64,000 bases of DNA. Origin: Benincasa hispida. Its lineage: Eukaryota > Streptophyta > Magnoliopsida > Cucurbitales > Cucurbitaceae. Of this stretch, positions 1 to 11,200 are shown piece after piece (position 1 is the first letter of the stretch; every line of letters starts with the position of its first letter). The DNA lies in contig NC_052349.1 of NCBI RefSeq assembly GCF_009727055.1, positions 40,504,840 through 40,568,839 on the forward strand. The letters run 5' to 3'. Made by a program: the position numbers and the translations under genes. A model generated the notes under the pieces. That model worked only from the letters and a program-made list of their open reading frames with translations, did not search any database and was not told where the DNA came from.

Positions 1-1759
1 AACTAAAACCAACAAAGCCAAAAAAAAAAGTGCTTTTTTTTGGAAGAAGTACTTTCATATTTCAATTATTTATTCTTAAAATATAAATCTTCTAGAGCTT
101 TTTTACATGTAAATACATAAATATTTTACAAGTTTAATATTCCTTTAAAAAAATAAATAATTTTATTTATATTAATGAAAATGATCCACCCAAATTCCAG
201 CAACTAAATCAAACAAATAAATCAAATTAAATTAAAAATTTTGAAATAATAAAAAAATGATAAAGTAAATCTATTGAACTAAAAATTCTATAAAGATGGA
301 TTTGGAATGGAGAGGGAGAAGAATATATCGTGTAATGCTCATAAGAAATATACAATAATACTAGGGAAATAAATTTAAAAAATTGGCATCTACACAAAAA
401 CCAAGAAATTAAAATCGAATTTGAATTCAGTTCTTAAATTAGAGATTTCACAAATGATTCAATTTCAAATCATAAAAAGTCTATGTAAACAATTCAACAT
501 GGTCAGTTGAAGACAAAAATAAGGCCAATGTCACAAATTTGATGCTTCACTATTTACCATTTTCACAATTTTCACCGTTTGAAGGAAAAGTCAGGAACTA
601 CGTTTGTTATCGAAGAGTTACCGATATTAATCAAACTTCTAAAAAATGTATAGTAAGAAAATCATAACCACTAAATAAAAGGGTGAAATAATTAATAAAA
701 CACAATCATTACAACCACATTAAGGGTGAGAGAGCTGATAAAAGATAACCATAATAATAAAAGGGAGAGAGTAAATAAAACCAAGAGTAACGGATAACTA
801 ACTCGAGAAACATTAGGGTATACATTTTTTTAAAATTAAAGGGCAATATGAGAATGAAAAATTCTCCATTATCCCTAATTTTAACATAGTAGAGATGTGT
901 GATTTTTAATAATATGTGTTATTTACTTGATTGCTTGAGGGGAGATTTGTTTAACCTTATTCTTTAACTATATTATATAAATTAATTAAACTATGATATG
1001 AATTATAAAATTAGGATTTCATTAATTGGAGGAAAAAAGTTTGCATAACAAGCCCGTACAAACTTAAATAATTTTAAAAGTATAACATTTTTAAGGTAAA
1101 TATTTGTAAAATTATGATATTTTTAGTTAATTTTGTAGTCAATAACTTTTTTAAAAAAAATAAATTAGCATGATTCAAATTTAAAAATTAATAATAATAT
1201 TTTAGTTGTCACAGTATAAATTTCCAAACACGTGCATCGCATGCGATTAATTACAAGTTATTTTTTAAAAAAAGAAAAAATTGAGCACCCATAGAAACTA
1301 GGGAGGATGGGTAAAAAGGTGCCTTTAAAAAAGCTCCAAGTTAAATGGCTGCCATTTATCCTAGTTTTCATTTGTAGTTTCATTCTACTGAGTTAAAAAT
1401 ATTATAAATATAGCAAAATAGATACTTATGCTGAGTGTCCTAAAAGTCAAGTGGTTTATTTTTTATTGTCAATGTGATTAATGCCAAATTATCCATATGT
1501 CTTATGACCATACCTTAGTGTCTAAATGGTACCACGTCCTAATTATTAAATTGCTTATAAATAGTGACATTTTGTGGATTTTGAAATGACATAATTTGGT
1601 GAGAAATTAAAAGGGGAGATTTTCATATTTTTCATAATTTCTAATATTTTAAATTTTGTTTTATATTATATTATTTATTTTTAATATTATATTTTTTCAA
1701 TATTTGTGTTCCTGTTGTACCTCGTTTTACTCTTCAATTTTATAACACGTTACTAACAT
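1..1759. other. AT-rich intergenic DNA
   Basis: Very AT-rich sequence with frequent homopolymer A and T runs and no convincing ORF, splice-flanked exon or RNA gene. I see no terminal repeats or target duplications in it. Confidence 0.5.
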
Positions 1760-2600
1760 GAGCCTTATCATTTCCTTGCTAAAGGTAGGTCATGTATTTC
1801 CTCTTCATTATAATTAATAAATTAAATATTGTTTATCCAATTATACCGTTTATATTTGGATTAATCTATGATGTCTAGGTGATAAAACTATTTTATTACC
1901 TCACACCGCTCACGCAAGCTCATAAAACTGGTTAAAAACACTCAATTATTCGGCCATAATCCTCAAGTAGGAGGTGTCCGTCAACTTAAATACCTCCAGT
2001 CTTAGACATGATTATATACCAGTTGAGTTTGTAACCATATTTTATAAGATAACGATCTATTTTGACTATTAAAACAAGTTGTTGACCTAAATAAGCATGC
2101 AACTTATCTTTGTTATGTATTTTAATGTCTAATCCAATTTTATAATAACTTATAAAATAATAGACATGCTTTCCATCCATAATATTCATCAAAGGCATTC
2201 AAACTTAATATAACACTTATATTAAACTTTAGAAACCCTAATCATGCAGACTATATATTATAACTAACTTATAACATATGATTATGCATGTAATATGCTT
2301 TCTTTATGGTGGGATTTAAATCTATATGGCATACTATATACACATATATGTTTAATTTAAATATAACATACATCCCATGCATAAAATATTTAAACAACAC
2401 CGATATGGTTCGACTTTGGCATCCTAAGCAAGAAAATTAAACTAATTATTACAAATAATTATAAAAAAAACTCTATTTTGAATTTGGACTATTCGACCCA
2501 ACCCGAACCGGATCCGAACTGGTTCTCCAAGGCTCCAAATGAGGCTAAACCGGACCTAATTGGGCTGATAATTTCATTTCATTTTCTTGGGTTTTTTTAT
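1760..2600 (-). mobile_element. Copia-type retroelement leader fragment, inverted
   Basis: Read on the minus strand, this matches the untranslated region of the element at 48.4-49.1 kb. Shared landmarks are the run giving the block TTTATCACCTAGACATCATAG, GGTAACCAGTTTTATGAG, and the AACACCTCC / TTAAGTTGACGG segment. The stretch at 2490-2560 (CCGAACCGGATCCGAACTGG on plus) corresponds to the GGTTCGG-rich stretch at 48.36-48.5 kb. No gag or pol is present, so this is a broken internal fragment. Confidence 0.6.
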
Positions 2601-3179
2601 TGCAACTATGTTTTATGAGTGAAGGATCGAATGATCAGTTATTTCATTTTATTTTCCCTGTAAAAACGACAGGAAACTTCGGGTTAGGAGTGCTGGAGAG
2701 TCAGTTTGACCGATTTCTCGCATTTTCCCCGTAAAAACGACAGGAAACTCAGGGTTCATTAGTGAAGATTGCATTCACTAAGGAGAGGGTCGTTAGATCA
2801 GCTTTAGTCAATCAATGCGGAGGTACCTTTCAAAGCTTAGTAGCACTATTCTTGCAATTCGGATAATCGTAGGCAGACTTTCCATTTATTGTATCTTCGT
2901 TTCAATCGGTTAATAAATATTAGCTCTCGAAAGAGTAGATCACATCCACCTAATAAATGAGATTTTGAGTTAGATATCTCCTGCTCAGTTGTTCACTTTG
3001 CATAAAACCCCAATTTAGGTAGTCACTCCATTTCCTTGTTGTCCCGTTCGCCTATATAAATAAAGTACCTTACCCTCTCCCTATCGGTCGACCTCTACTC
3101 AATTACATCGACCCTCTCCTTTCAGTCGACTAAGCGAAGCGGCACATTCCAGCCCGTAAGTCTAAGGATTCTTGATCAT
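2601..3179. other. Unassigned retroelement-associated segment with a short direct repeat
   Basis: Lies between the leader fragment and the LTR fragment, so it probably belongs to the same decayed element. A 19-bp direct repeat, GTAAAAACGACAGGAAACT, occurs at 2660-2678 and 2731-2749. A TATA-like box (TATATAAATA) lies at 3053-3062. No protein-coding signal was recognised. Confidence 0.35.
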
Positions 3180-3455
3180 CTGGGCCGCATCCAATAGTGT
3201 CACCAGGATTAGGTACCTAATCTCATCCATATACTTGTAGAACATTTTGGCTATATACTAAAACTTGATCTACTTTTATGTCTCCACATAATGTTAAAGT
3301 ATTCATGCTATAGCTATGGATTTATTTATTGGATTTTACAACAGAATGCAATGTCAATAACATTTTATTGAATAAACAACTCAATAACACTTTTATTGAT
3401 AAATAGAAAATGTTTCCAATATTCACGAACTGCGAGTTTTAGGGCATTCCCAACA
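3180..3455 (-). mobile_element. Copia LTR 5'-end fragment
   Basis: On the minus strand the segment begins TGTTGGGAATGCCCTAAAAC at 3455. It then follows the same order of blocks as the LTR ends at 56200 and 51474: the AATAAA-rich stretch, CTATTGGATGCGGCCC, and the AGACATAAAAGTAGATCAAG equivalent. Homology stops near 3180, so only about the first 276 bp of an LTR of roughly 1.8 kb remains. Confidence 0.7.
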
Positions 3456-3504
3456 CAAACACATAATCCAGTTATTTTATTAATTTATTTTTTTGCAATA
3501 TAAG

Positions 3505-3562
3505 ATGCAAACTAAAAACAAGTCCATTATATTTTCTTTTGTTGACGACTTAAAATCGCCAT
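3505..3562. repeat. Direct repeat copy 1 (about 58 bp)
   Basis: A block starting ATGCAAACTAAAAACAAG and ending ACTTAAAATCGCCATT is repeated with a few substitutions at 5696-5754 in the same orientation. The two copies flank about 2.1 kb that includes the IDA-like pseudogene. Confidence 0.6.
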
Positions 3563-4779
3563 TAAAGACTCCTTTCGATGACATTTTAAAACAGTCATGG
3601 TTTATCCTTATCCATCATTTTTTGCAATTTTCTACTGAAATAGACACCCCAAACCCCCATCATTTTTCCTGTTTTGCGATTGAATTTGGCGTTTTAGTAT
3701 ACGTATTAGGTTTTTTTGCGTAATTCGGAAAATAATTGCCGCCAAATTGGTGATTTGATTTACAATATGTTCTATTGGGCCAGTTAGGCATAAATTTGAA
3801 CTTCCAAGCCTATAGAAGAAATGGTTCAACCATTGAACGCGGTACGACAACATTGAGATGCTACATATGGCGTCACGCACAAAAATTTCAAAAGAGTCAT
3901 CTGAGTTGTTAAATTGGTTGACTACTATTCCAATGCATGAAGTCTATTTCAATGTGTCTTCTTCAATTGTTATCTCCAATGAAGTAGATTTTAGGATTAT
4001 TTTAGTATAACTCAATTTTCATATGCAAGGTTCTGAAGATAAAACAAGTCATCAGTATCTATGATTTTTAACCAACTAACAAGTTGATCCCAGAGACGAT
4101 ACTCGAACTAAATTCACTACTATTAAAATTTGACATTGTACACTCATGTAATTTATTATTGTTAACATTATATTCTTAATATATAGAAAGGAAGTGTTTA
4201 TTTTCCTTCCCAACACTCGAATTAATTTCTGTTTTTACCATCGACTATATTTATTATTTAGAAATTAATAAAAGTTGTTACGATAAAATATTATCTTTAA
4301 GAATAACCGATTTTAGTTATTGATTTTATTGATGTATAATAATTCGACAACAATTCATTAATAATACAAGAAATATTCCAAGCCAATATAAAAAAAATTA
4401 CGATAAAATTCACTCATTTATGTGATTTGTTATAAGAGGAAAAAAACAAACTATAATTATTTTGACATAGTCTAAGAATTATAAAATATTAGAAGGAGAG
4501 ATAATTAAAATAGATAACAACTACAATTACAATTATCTCTCCAAAATATTTTTTTCCATTAACTTGTAGACCTCCACTTTTCTTATTTGTGAAGTCGAAT
4601 GGGTGACTTCAAATATAGGCACAACATGCACTTGTATTAAAAGTAGTAACAAGAACTCTAAATTGAGGAGGGATTGGGACGAAAATTGGGATTGTGAGGT
4701 ACTTAAAATAGCATATTTTCTATTGAAGCAGATAATAGAATACGTGCTCTAGGATACATCCCAAAATTAAATTTATATT
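3563..4779. other. Intergenic DNA, nothing recognised
   Basis: AT-rich sequence between the first direct repeat and the minus-strand pseudogene. Short ORFs occur on both strands but none shows a known domain or gene-like composition. Confidence 0.4.
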
Positions 4780-5254
4780 CTTTCTTTCAAATAACTGAAG
4801 AATACCATGGAGGAGTTCGATAGTTATCTTAGGTTCTTTGACTCGGTCAGATGGAGGAATTCGCACACCTTTAGATAACATTCCGAAGTTAATCTTAGAT
4901 TCTTTTGGTAAATCGATGGATTAGACAGAGGTGGGGTGGTGGATTTTCCAAAGTTCTTTGACTTGGCCCAAACGGTGGAGTACGTATGTCTTTTAATAGT
5001 ATTCCCAAGCTGAAAGGTGAAACTAAGTTAGGTATTCTCTTGGGTTTCCCGAATGTGAAATGAATAAGTCTTTTTGGATGCTTTGTAATATGATCTCTCA
5101 ATTCATTTTTTAAAACAGAATCATCTTCTTCGACCACAAAAATTCTTTTTGCATCTATTTGATATGTTCCAAAGTGTAACTCAAGGAATAAGAGAATCCA
5201 ACGGCAAAAAATACATTAAAATTGATCGACACGATTTTTATTTTGTGTTTTCAT
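4780..5254 (-). pseudogene. Decayed IDA-like peptide precursor with tandem peptide units
   Basis: Read on the minus strand from an ATG at 5254. An in-frame stop comes after 12 codons, then a short hydrophobic stretch, an acidic/basic spacer (VVEEDDSVLKNELRDH), and units resembling the EPIP motif of IDA/IDL abscission peptides. Unit 2, LGILLKDIRTPPFGPSQR, lies at 5008-4955. Unit 3, FGMLSKGVRIPPS, lies at 4887-4837, in another frame because of a one-base loss. A weaker first unit (FTFGKPKRIP) precedes them. IDA-family precursors are secreted and cut to a C-terminal PIPPSAPSKRHN-type peptide sensed by HAESA receptor kinases. Here the first proline of PIP is Arg, and the N-terminal stop and frameshift argue against function. 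The assignment rests on short motifs and is tentative. Confidence 0.45.
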
Positions 5255-6100
5255 ATCTTCTTCTATTGGCTCCTTTTTATATCTCTTTTTTTTTTCTCTA
5301 TTGAAATTAAGACAACATTTGGCAAAACGGAAAAATAATGTTTTAATTTTAGGCAAACAGGTAAAAAACTAAATTTGTTAAAAATCTTTTTGGTAAAAAG
5401 TTTTTAGAATAAAATTAACAATCCAAAATTAACATTTTATTTCTGTAGTTTTTAAAGGATGGTTTCAAAATTTTCCAATGCAATGTGTTAGACTCAACTT
5501 CATTTTCTTTTCTTTCTTCAATTTCGAAAAGCAAAGTTGTTAACCACTTGTTGAGCATTAAATGGTTTTAAACACTTTGAGATTCAACGTGTTAAAAAAA
5601 TATTTCAATAGGTTCATACATAATCAACTTCATCAAATACATAAAGTGGTTAATTTTTTTTTTCTAGATCGCCGCCGTTCGAAAAGCAAACTAAAATGCA
5701 GACTAAAAAACAAGTCTATTATATTTGCTTTTGTGGACAACTTAAAATCGCATTCCTAATTTTATTTATGTGTTCAGAGACACTGAGTTTAGCAAATATA
5801 TGTTTGGCAAACAACTTGAATTCTATTTCTAAAAATTACTTTTGGATTTTTTGATCCAAATAGTAAAAATACTGAAAACAATATTTTGATGAATAATTAT
5901 ATTAAATAAAGATAAAAACATTTAGAAATATAATATACCATGTTATAAACTTAATTCATTCTGAGACAACCAACCATTACCCTACAAAATCAAATTGGCA
6001 TCAGACGGTCCATAATGAATCAAACAAAATTTTAAAACTTTTAACCATTTTTCTCAAAAGTGGGACCCCACCTCAAGTAAGAAGAACGTTAGAAAAGTGA
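5255..6100. other. Intergenic DNA and upstream region of the 6264 gene
   Basis: AT-rich. It contains the second copy of the 58-bp direct repeat at 5696-5754. I saw no other gene or element. The last part leads into the presumptive promoter and 5' UTR of the plus-strand gene at 6264. Confidence 0.4.
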
Positions 6101-6263
6101 AATCGAAAGCACACAATCTTTTCCCTAAATTTCAGACCGTTGAGAAACCAAATTCCCTTTTTCTTTTCGAACCCCACAAAAACTAAAAAGCTTTCTAATA
6201 ATAATCGCATTCAAAGAAAAACACAGCACCAACAACAAACAAGAGCTTCCTCATCCTTCAACA

Positions 6264-6896
6264 ATGGCCGACAAATTCAACCATCTGGCCCAAACCCATC
6301 TCCCCTTCCACTCCATCGACCCTAGATCCCTCCTCCTCCACCAGAACTCCGCCGCCGATCTCCCCATTTCTCTCCAGCTCACAGCGGAGCCATTTTCGAT
6401 GGAAAGAGGGCCAAGGTACAGAGCCTACGCAGAGCTCAGAGAATCCAAGCTCCGGCTGAGGAACGCCATGTACCGCGACGGAGAACAGCCGGAAAAGTCC
6501 ACGCCGCCCGCGAAGAAACAAGTTAAATTTCTTGATTCGGAGACTCTAAGGAAAAGGTCCGCGGCGGTGGCGCAATCGGTGCCGGATTTCTCTGCAGTGC
6601 TGAGAAAGGAGAACAGAAAGCCGCCGCCGGGGTTGTCGCCGGTGATGGAGATGACGCCACCAGGGAAGACGTGGGGGAAGAAAATTGGGGGATTGTCGAC
6701 GAATTCGAGGGGGAGTAAGTCGGCGAGTGCAGGGGAGAAAAGGGGCGGCGGATTGACGGCGGTGAGGAAGAGTTACGCCGGATTTGAGGAGATGAAAGGG
6801 TTTTCTACGGCAGCGGCGAACGCCATTAATGGGGAAAATAGGAGAGGAGGAGGAGGAAGGAGAGGGAAGACTGTATTGGGGATTAGACAAATTTGA
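6264..6896 (+). CDS. Uncharacterised small basic plant protein, single exon
   Basis: A 210-codon intronless ORF starting in a good plant context (ACAATGGC). Coding composition is GC-rich against an AT-rich background, with no internal stop. The protein is rich in Arg, Lys, Ser and Gly. Residues 46-68 (starting MERGPRYRAYAELRESK) form the most structured, possibly helical, conserved-looking block. It is followed by a Lys/Pro-rich disordered region and a glycine/arginine-rich tail ending KTVLGIRQI. An in-frame ATG at 6399 could give a shorter form, but the first ATG has the better context. No signal peptide or membrane segment is visible. The upstream CTCAACGGTC (minus strand, 6135-6144) has the AACGG core of mitosis-specific activator sites, which hints at proliferating-tissue expression. 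I do not recognise the family and assign no function. Confidence 0.8.
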   Translation: MADKFNHLAQTHLPFHSIDPRSLLLHQNSAADLPISLQLTAEPFSMERGPRYRAYAELRESKLRLRNAMYRDGEQPEKSTPPAKKQVKFLDSETLRKRSAAVAQSVPDFSAVLRKENRKPPPGLSPVMEMTPPGKTWGKKIGGLSTNSRGSKSASAGEKRGGGLTAVRKSYAGFEEMKGFSTAAANAINGENRRGGGGRRGKTVLGIRQI

Positions 6897-7369
6897 AAGA
6901 AAATAAGAAACAAAAACAATTGATAGTGATTTTTCAATGGAAGAAGATTGCTCTGTTTATGTTCTTACAATTTTTTGTGTTCTTGTTGGTGATGGTGTTG
7001 TTTCCTTAGGGTACTTTTGATTCTTTTAATTATAATGGATAATTTGGGGTTGTGGAATAATGAAGTGAGAAGAAAGAAAAATGATGTTATAGTTGATTCT
7101 TTGTGTTCAATTATTGATTACAGAAGTTTCTAGGTAGATTTTCAAATCCAATCATCAAAATAATTTAAAGGATCTTATTATAACTTGTGTCTAAATCATT
7201 AATGGGTATTGATTTCATATGTTTCTCAGTAAATTTCAAATCTAGTCATCAAAATCATTTCATTATTGCTCACATTAGATTCTAAGCTTTGGAATTATTT
7301 CTTTTTGTTATTTTTTAATTTTGATTTTTAAATCTACCTTTTAAATAGGTTTTAATACTACTTTAGTTC
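6897..7369. other. 3' region of the 6264 gene
   Basis: AT-rich sequence directly after the stop codon. It probably holds the 3' UTR and polyadenylation site. No separate gene is seen. Confidence 0.4.
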
Positions 7370-7710
7370 TCTTACTTATGTTTTTTTTTTCTTTTCATTT
7401 TGATCCCTCTACTTTCAAAATGTTCATTTTAATCTTTATATTTTTAACTTTGGTTCATTTTGATATCAATACTTTAACGATATTCATTTTGGTCCCTCTA
7501 CTTTCAATTGTGATTCATTTAATTAAATAAGTAACTATTTTTATCCTTTCAAAGTGAAAATGAATGGATCAAAATGACAACATTTTAAAAATATAAAAAC
7601 CAAAGTTATAAATACAAGGACTAAAAATAAACATCTTTAAAGTATAGATACCAAAATGAAACAAAGTTGAAAATATATAGACCAAAATGAATCAAAATAA
7701 AAAATATAGA
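7370..7710. repeat. Foldback (inverted-repeat) element
   Basis: The left half (TTTTGATCCCTCTACTTTCAA, TTTGGTTCATTTTGATATC) is matched by its complement in the right half (GATACCAAAATGAAACAAAG, GACCAAAATGAATC). The whole segment could therefore fold into one long imperfect hairpin centred near 7540. Internal motifs repeat several times per arm. No clear target duplication was found. It has the form of a non-autonomous foldback/MITE-like repeat. Confidence 0.55.
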
Positions 7711-8225
7711 AACTAAACAATATTTAAACCCTTATAAATATTAATCTATATATTTTATTTTAATCCAGAACTGTATAAGAAATTAGTCCTTGATATTAAT
7801 AATCTAAATGAAAACTCTTGATCTACTTCTACAACTTTAAATACTTCACTTTGGCTATCTAAACACATGATAACCAAGTAAATATGAAGAAAAGAAGCAG
7901 ATAAAGTTGTTAAGGCAAGTTTAGGAAATGATCAATGTAAAACTTTCAAATACCAGAAAAAGATTGATATTAAAGAAGAAATGGAATGCTCTCGCATCAC
8001 TAAGCTGCTTAACTCAAAAACTACCATAATAGGAAACCCACTGTGCAAATTAGATGCACAAATCAGAGAGTTTTGAGCAGCAAAGCCTGCTTCCAAAATT
8101 ATGCTTCAAGAACAATTGGAGCCACAAATTCACATCTACAAATTACATTTAACCTTCATATCCAATCCATTTGTACAAAAAAAATTGCACACAAAAGACA
8201 ACCTACATTACTATGACATTCAAGA
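7711..8225. other. Convergent intergenic region and 3' UTR of the TRM-like gene
   Basis: Separates the 6264 gene from the stop codon of the minus-strand TRM-like gene at 8226. The last 250 bp or so probably form that gene's 3' UTR. Nothing else was recognised. Confidence 0.4.
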
Positions 8226-11200
8226 TCAGCCCTTCCTGCAGTCCCAAAGCTCTGTTACAATTTCCTCAACCAACACTTGAAGTATGTACCCATCAATTTC
8301 AGCCCCACTCTCCAATTCTTCAATGCTAAAATCACTCCATTTCCCCAAGGAATGACTCATTTCCCATTCTACTATCTCATCTGTCAACATCCCAACAAAA
8401 TTTACCCATTTCTTGATCTCCTTCTCGACGTCTCGGATTAATGATCTTGCGTTTTGCCTCGGCAATGTTCTTATCAAAGCATTGGATCCACCATAGTATA
8501 GTTGGCTATGTTTCGAGTCTAGGCATTCTATCAGACAGTCGAAAAGAAATCCTCTAAGATGGTTTACCTCCTTGCTGTCCTCCAAACTGCTAATTTCGCT
8601 AGAGTTTGTCCACATTTCGCACGTGAATGTTTCCAGTTCGTCAATAAAAAGTGGCAAAATGATAAGGTTATTTTCATCCCTGCCGAATAAAATTTCAGTG
8701 TTGAGCATAACCTCTTTTGCACGAGCAAGCTTACTCCCTGTCAGTTTTATGCCGGTAAAGTTGTAGCTTTGCAGTATGCTAGCAATAGCATTAAAGACTT
8801 CTGTCAACCTTTCACTCCCAGCATTCCCTTCGCTCAAGGAGGTTGCAGAATCTAAAAGATCGGAATCAGATTCAGACAGTTGCGGTCGATCAATAGAACA
8901 ATCAACAGACTCCGCTGGAATTCTGCATCCTGTGATGAAAAGAAAAATCACAAAGCCTAATTATTCTCACTTACCCATGGAGGCATTTTCAAAGGATATT
9001 GAAAGCCTATCGAATAAAACATAATTTCACTTTTCTATATTTTGTATTGTCAGATAGACTAAACTTCTAACCTGAGCTCTCATCCATGCTGCTGGATGAG
9101 AATGAAGCTTCGAGAACAGAACCAGGGCTAAGTTGATCTCGTCCTTTGGAAATGTTTGTGATTTTTTCTTCCCTCGAATCATCCTGGAAAGGCAGGAAAG
9201 GAATCCACATCAGCCAAAAGTAAATACTTTCTTACGCATCCATTAGAGAATAAGAGAATGAAATTAACAAGAGAATAACAAAGAATATGAACCAAGCCAA
9301 AACCTGACATACATATACCCTTTGGCTCAATTGGATAGGACAATAATAAACGTTTTATTGAATTTAATGGAAAAACCAGAAGAAATGTATGGTTTACAAT
9401 CCATGTAAAAAAATACCGAATTGCACTTTCAAATACTCCTAGTACACCTAACTAGTGTTTCTGCTTGATTCTCATGTAAGTCAAATGCACCAGGATCTAG
9501 CCATGAGAACAAAAAGAGAGATGAAAAATAAATGTCTGCTCTGAACACATAGTGATGAAATAGTGAATTTCAATCCATACAAACTTAAAATTGCGAAAAA
9601 GCAAGACTATAATGCAAATAGAAAACAATACAGTAAAATAAGCACATCCAAATAGTCACAATAAAAATACAAAATAACTAGAGAGTTATTCTTGCAAAAA
9701 TTTGTAGAGAGGAAATAAACTTGAAAACATGTAATTCAGAAGAATATTGCATAACTGTAATTCATGTACCTTCAGGAAGGTCACTTAATTCTTTAAACGA
9801 TGATAATCAAAAGGAAGCTGGCATAGCCAATTGAAAAGCAAACAAACCATGAAATCAAATTTGCAAGATCATATTTGGTGCTGGCAGAAATGAAAATGCA
9901 ACTTTAGAAGAAAAAAAATAACTGGCAACGGGTATTTTATTAGGGATCTGCTTTTGGTCATTTTCAGGTATAAGAAGACCCAATTTAACTATTTATTGAT
10001 TATTCACTAGGTTAATTGAGAACTAAACATATAACATTTGACAGCCCAACTTTCATCAAGTATTAGATATTCCAACTTTTTCAGATAAAAGAGGACCTTT
10101 GTTTTTAGTCTAACAAGTGGGGTAGGAAGATTAAAAAATTTGACCTCTCAAACAAGAAGCAATACCTTACCTAATTAAGCTATGCTGAGGTTGGCAAATT
10201 TAAGAGGACTTTAATACCCGTAACCCACAACATATGAGAACTATGCACAACTGAAGTAGGCTGCCACTCAGTTACTTAAAATATATATATATATATAAAC
10301 ACACACACACAAAGGCAAACACCACTCAATTATTTGATAAACGGAACTAGGAAACTAGAAAAATCCAAACAGCTTTTAAACAACTGAAGTAGACTGCCAC
10401 TAAATTATTTGATAAAGGGCATCCAGTCCTAATAGCCATTTGTTCTTATGTTTTTGGGATTCCACTTGACGCAATGAGGCATAAGTGCCAAGGCACCAGA
10501 AAAAAAAAATCAGATAATATAACATAATGAGCAATGCATTTAATATATAGGAAGCAATCACAGTATAAAAATGATTGATTTGCAAAATGGAAAAAGAGAA
10601 AGGTGGAAAAGCAAATAGAACTATCAACGGAAAGGATTCTTACACAGTAAGTTACATCCATATTGACTGTGGAACCCTCCAATGAAACTTTCCGTGCAGC
10701 TGCTATGGCAGCTATCAGTTCTTGAATGATTACAGAAGCAGGTTTCTTCAATGGAGATGCCGACTCATCATCTCCTTGAGAAGTTAATTCGATTAATTTT
10801 TGTTCCAGTATATCTAAAGCATCTCCTCCAAACAAGGATGGCTTTTGGGAAGATACGTTTCTCTCATTTGACATACCCTCCTCATTCGTCTCCGTTGCAA
10901 CTCTGGTTTCCTGTCTTACTGGAGAATTAAAGGTGAAAGAAACAATGTCATTATCCCTTTTGCAAACTCTTTCAGCAGCATCTCTACGACCAGCTAATCT
11001 ATTACCAGCACGAGGCTGCTTTGTGGGGAGAGGTTTGCTTTCAAGCCTTGAACTTGTTCTAGACAATTTATCACACGGATGGGAGCGTTGTTTTGGAGCA
11101 GGTGAATCTACAGAAGCTTTTCTTTCAATTTGTCCACTCACGTGAGCAGTCCTCCTTTTCTTTGGTGAGGTACTTGATTGTGATGAAAAATCTTCACATC

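Noticed and set aside
10446..10655. Extension of the TRM-like exon 3 frame into the intron
   Set aside because: A donor GAT|GTAACT lies at 10655, and exon 4 at 9183 continues the family pattern in frame. The extension encodes a non-family hydrophobic tail.
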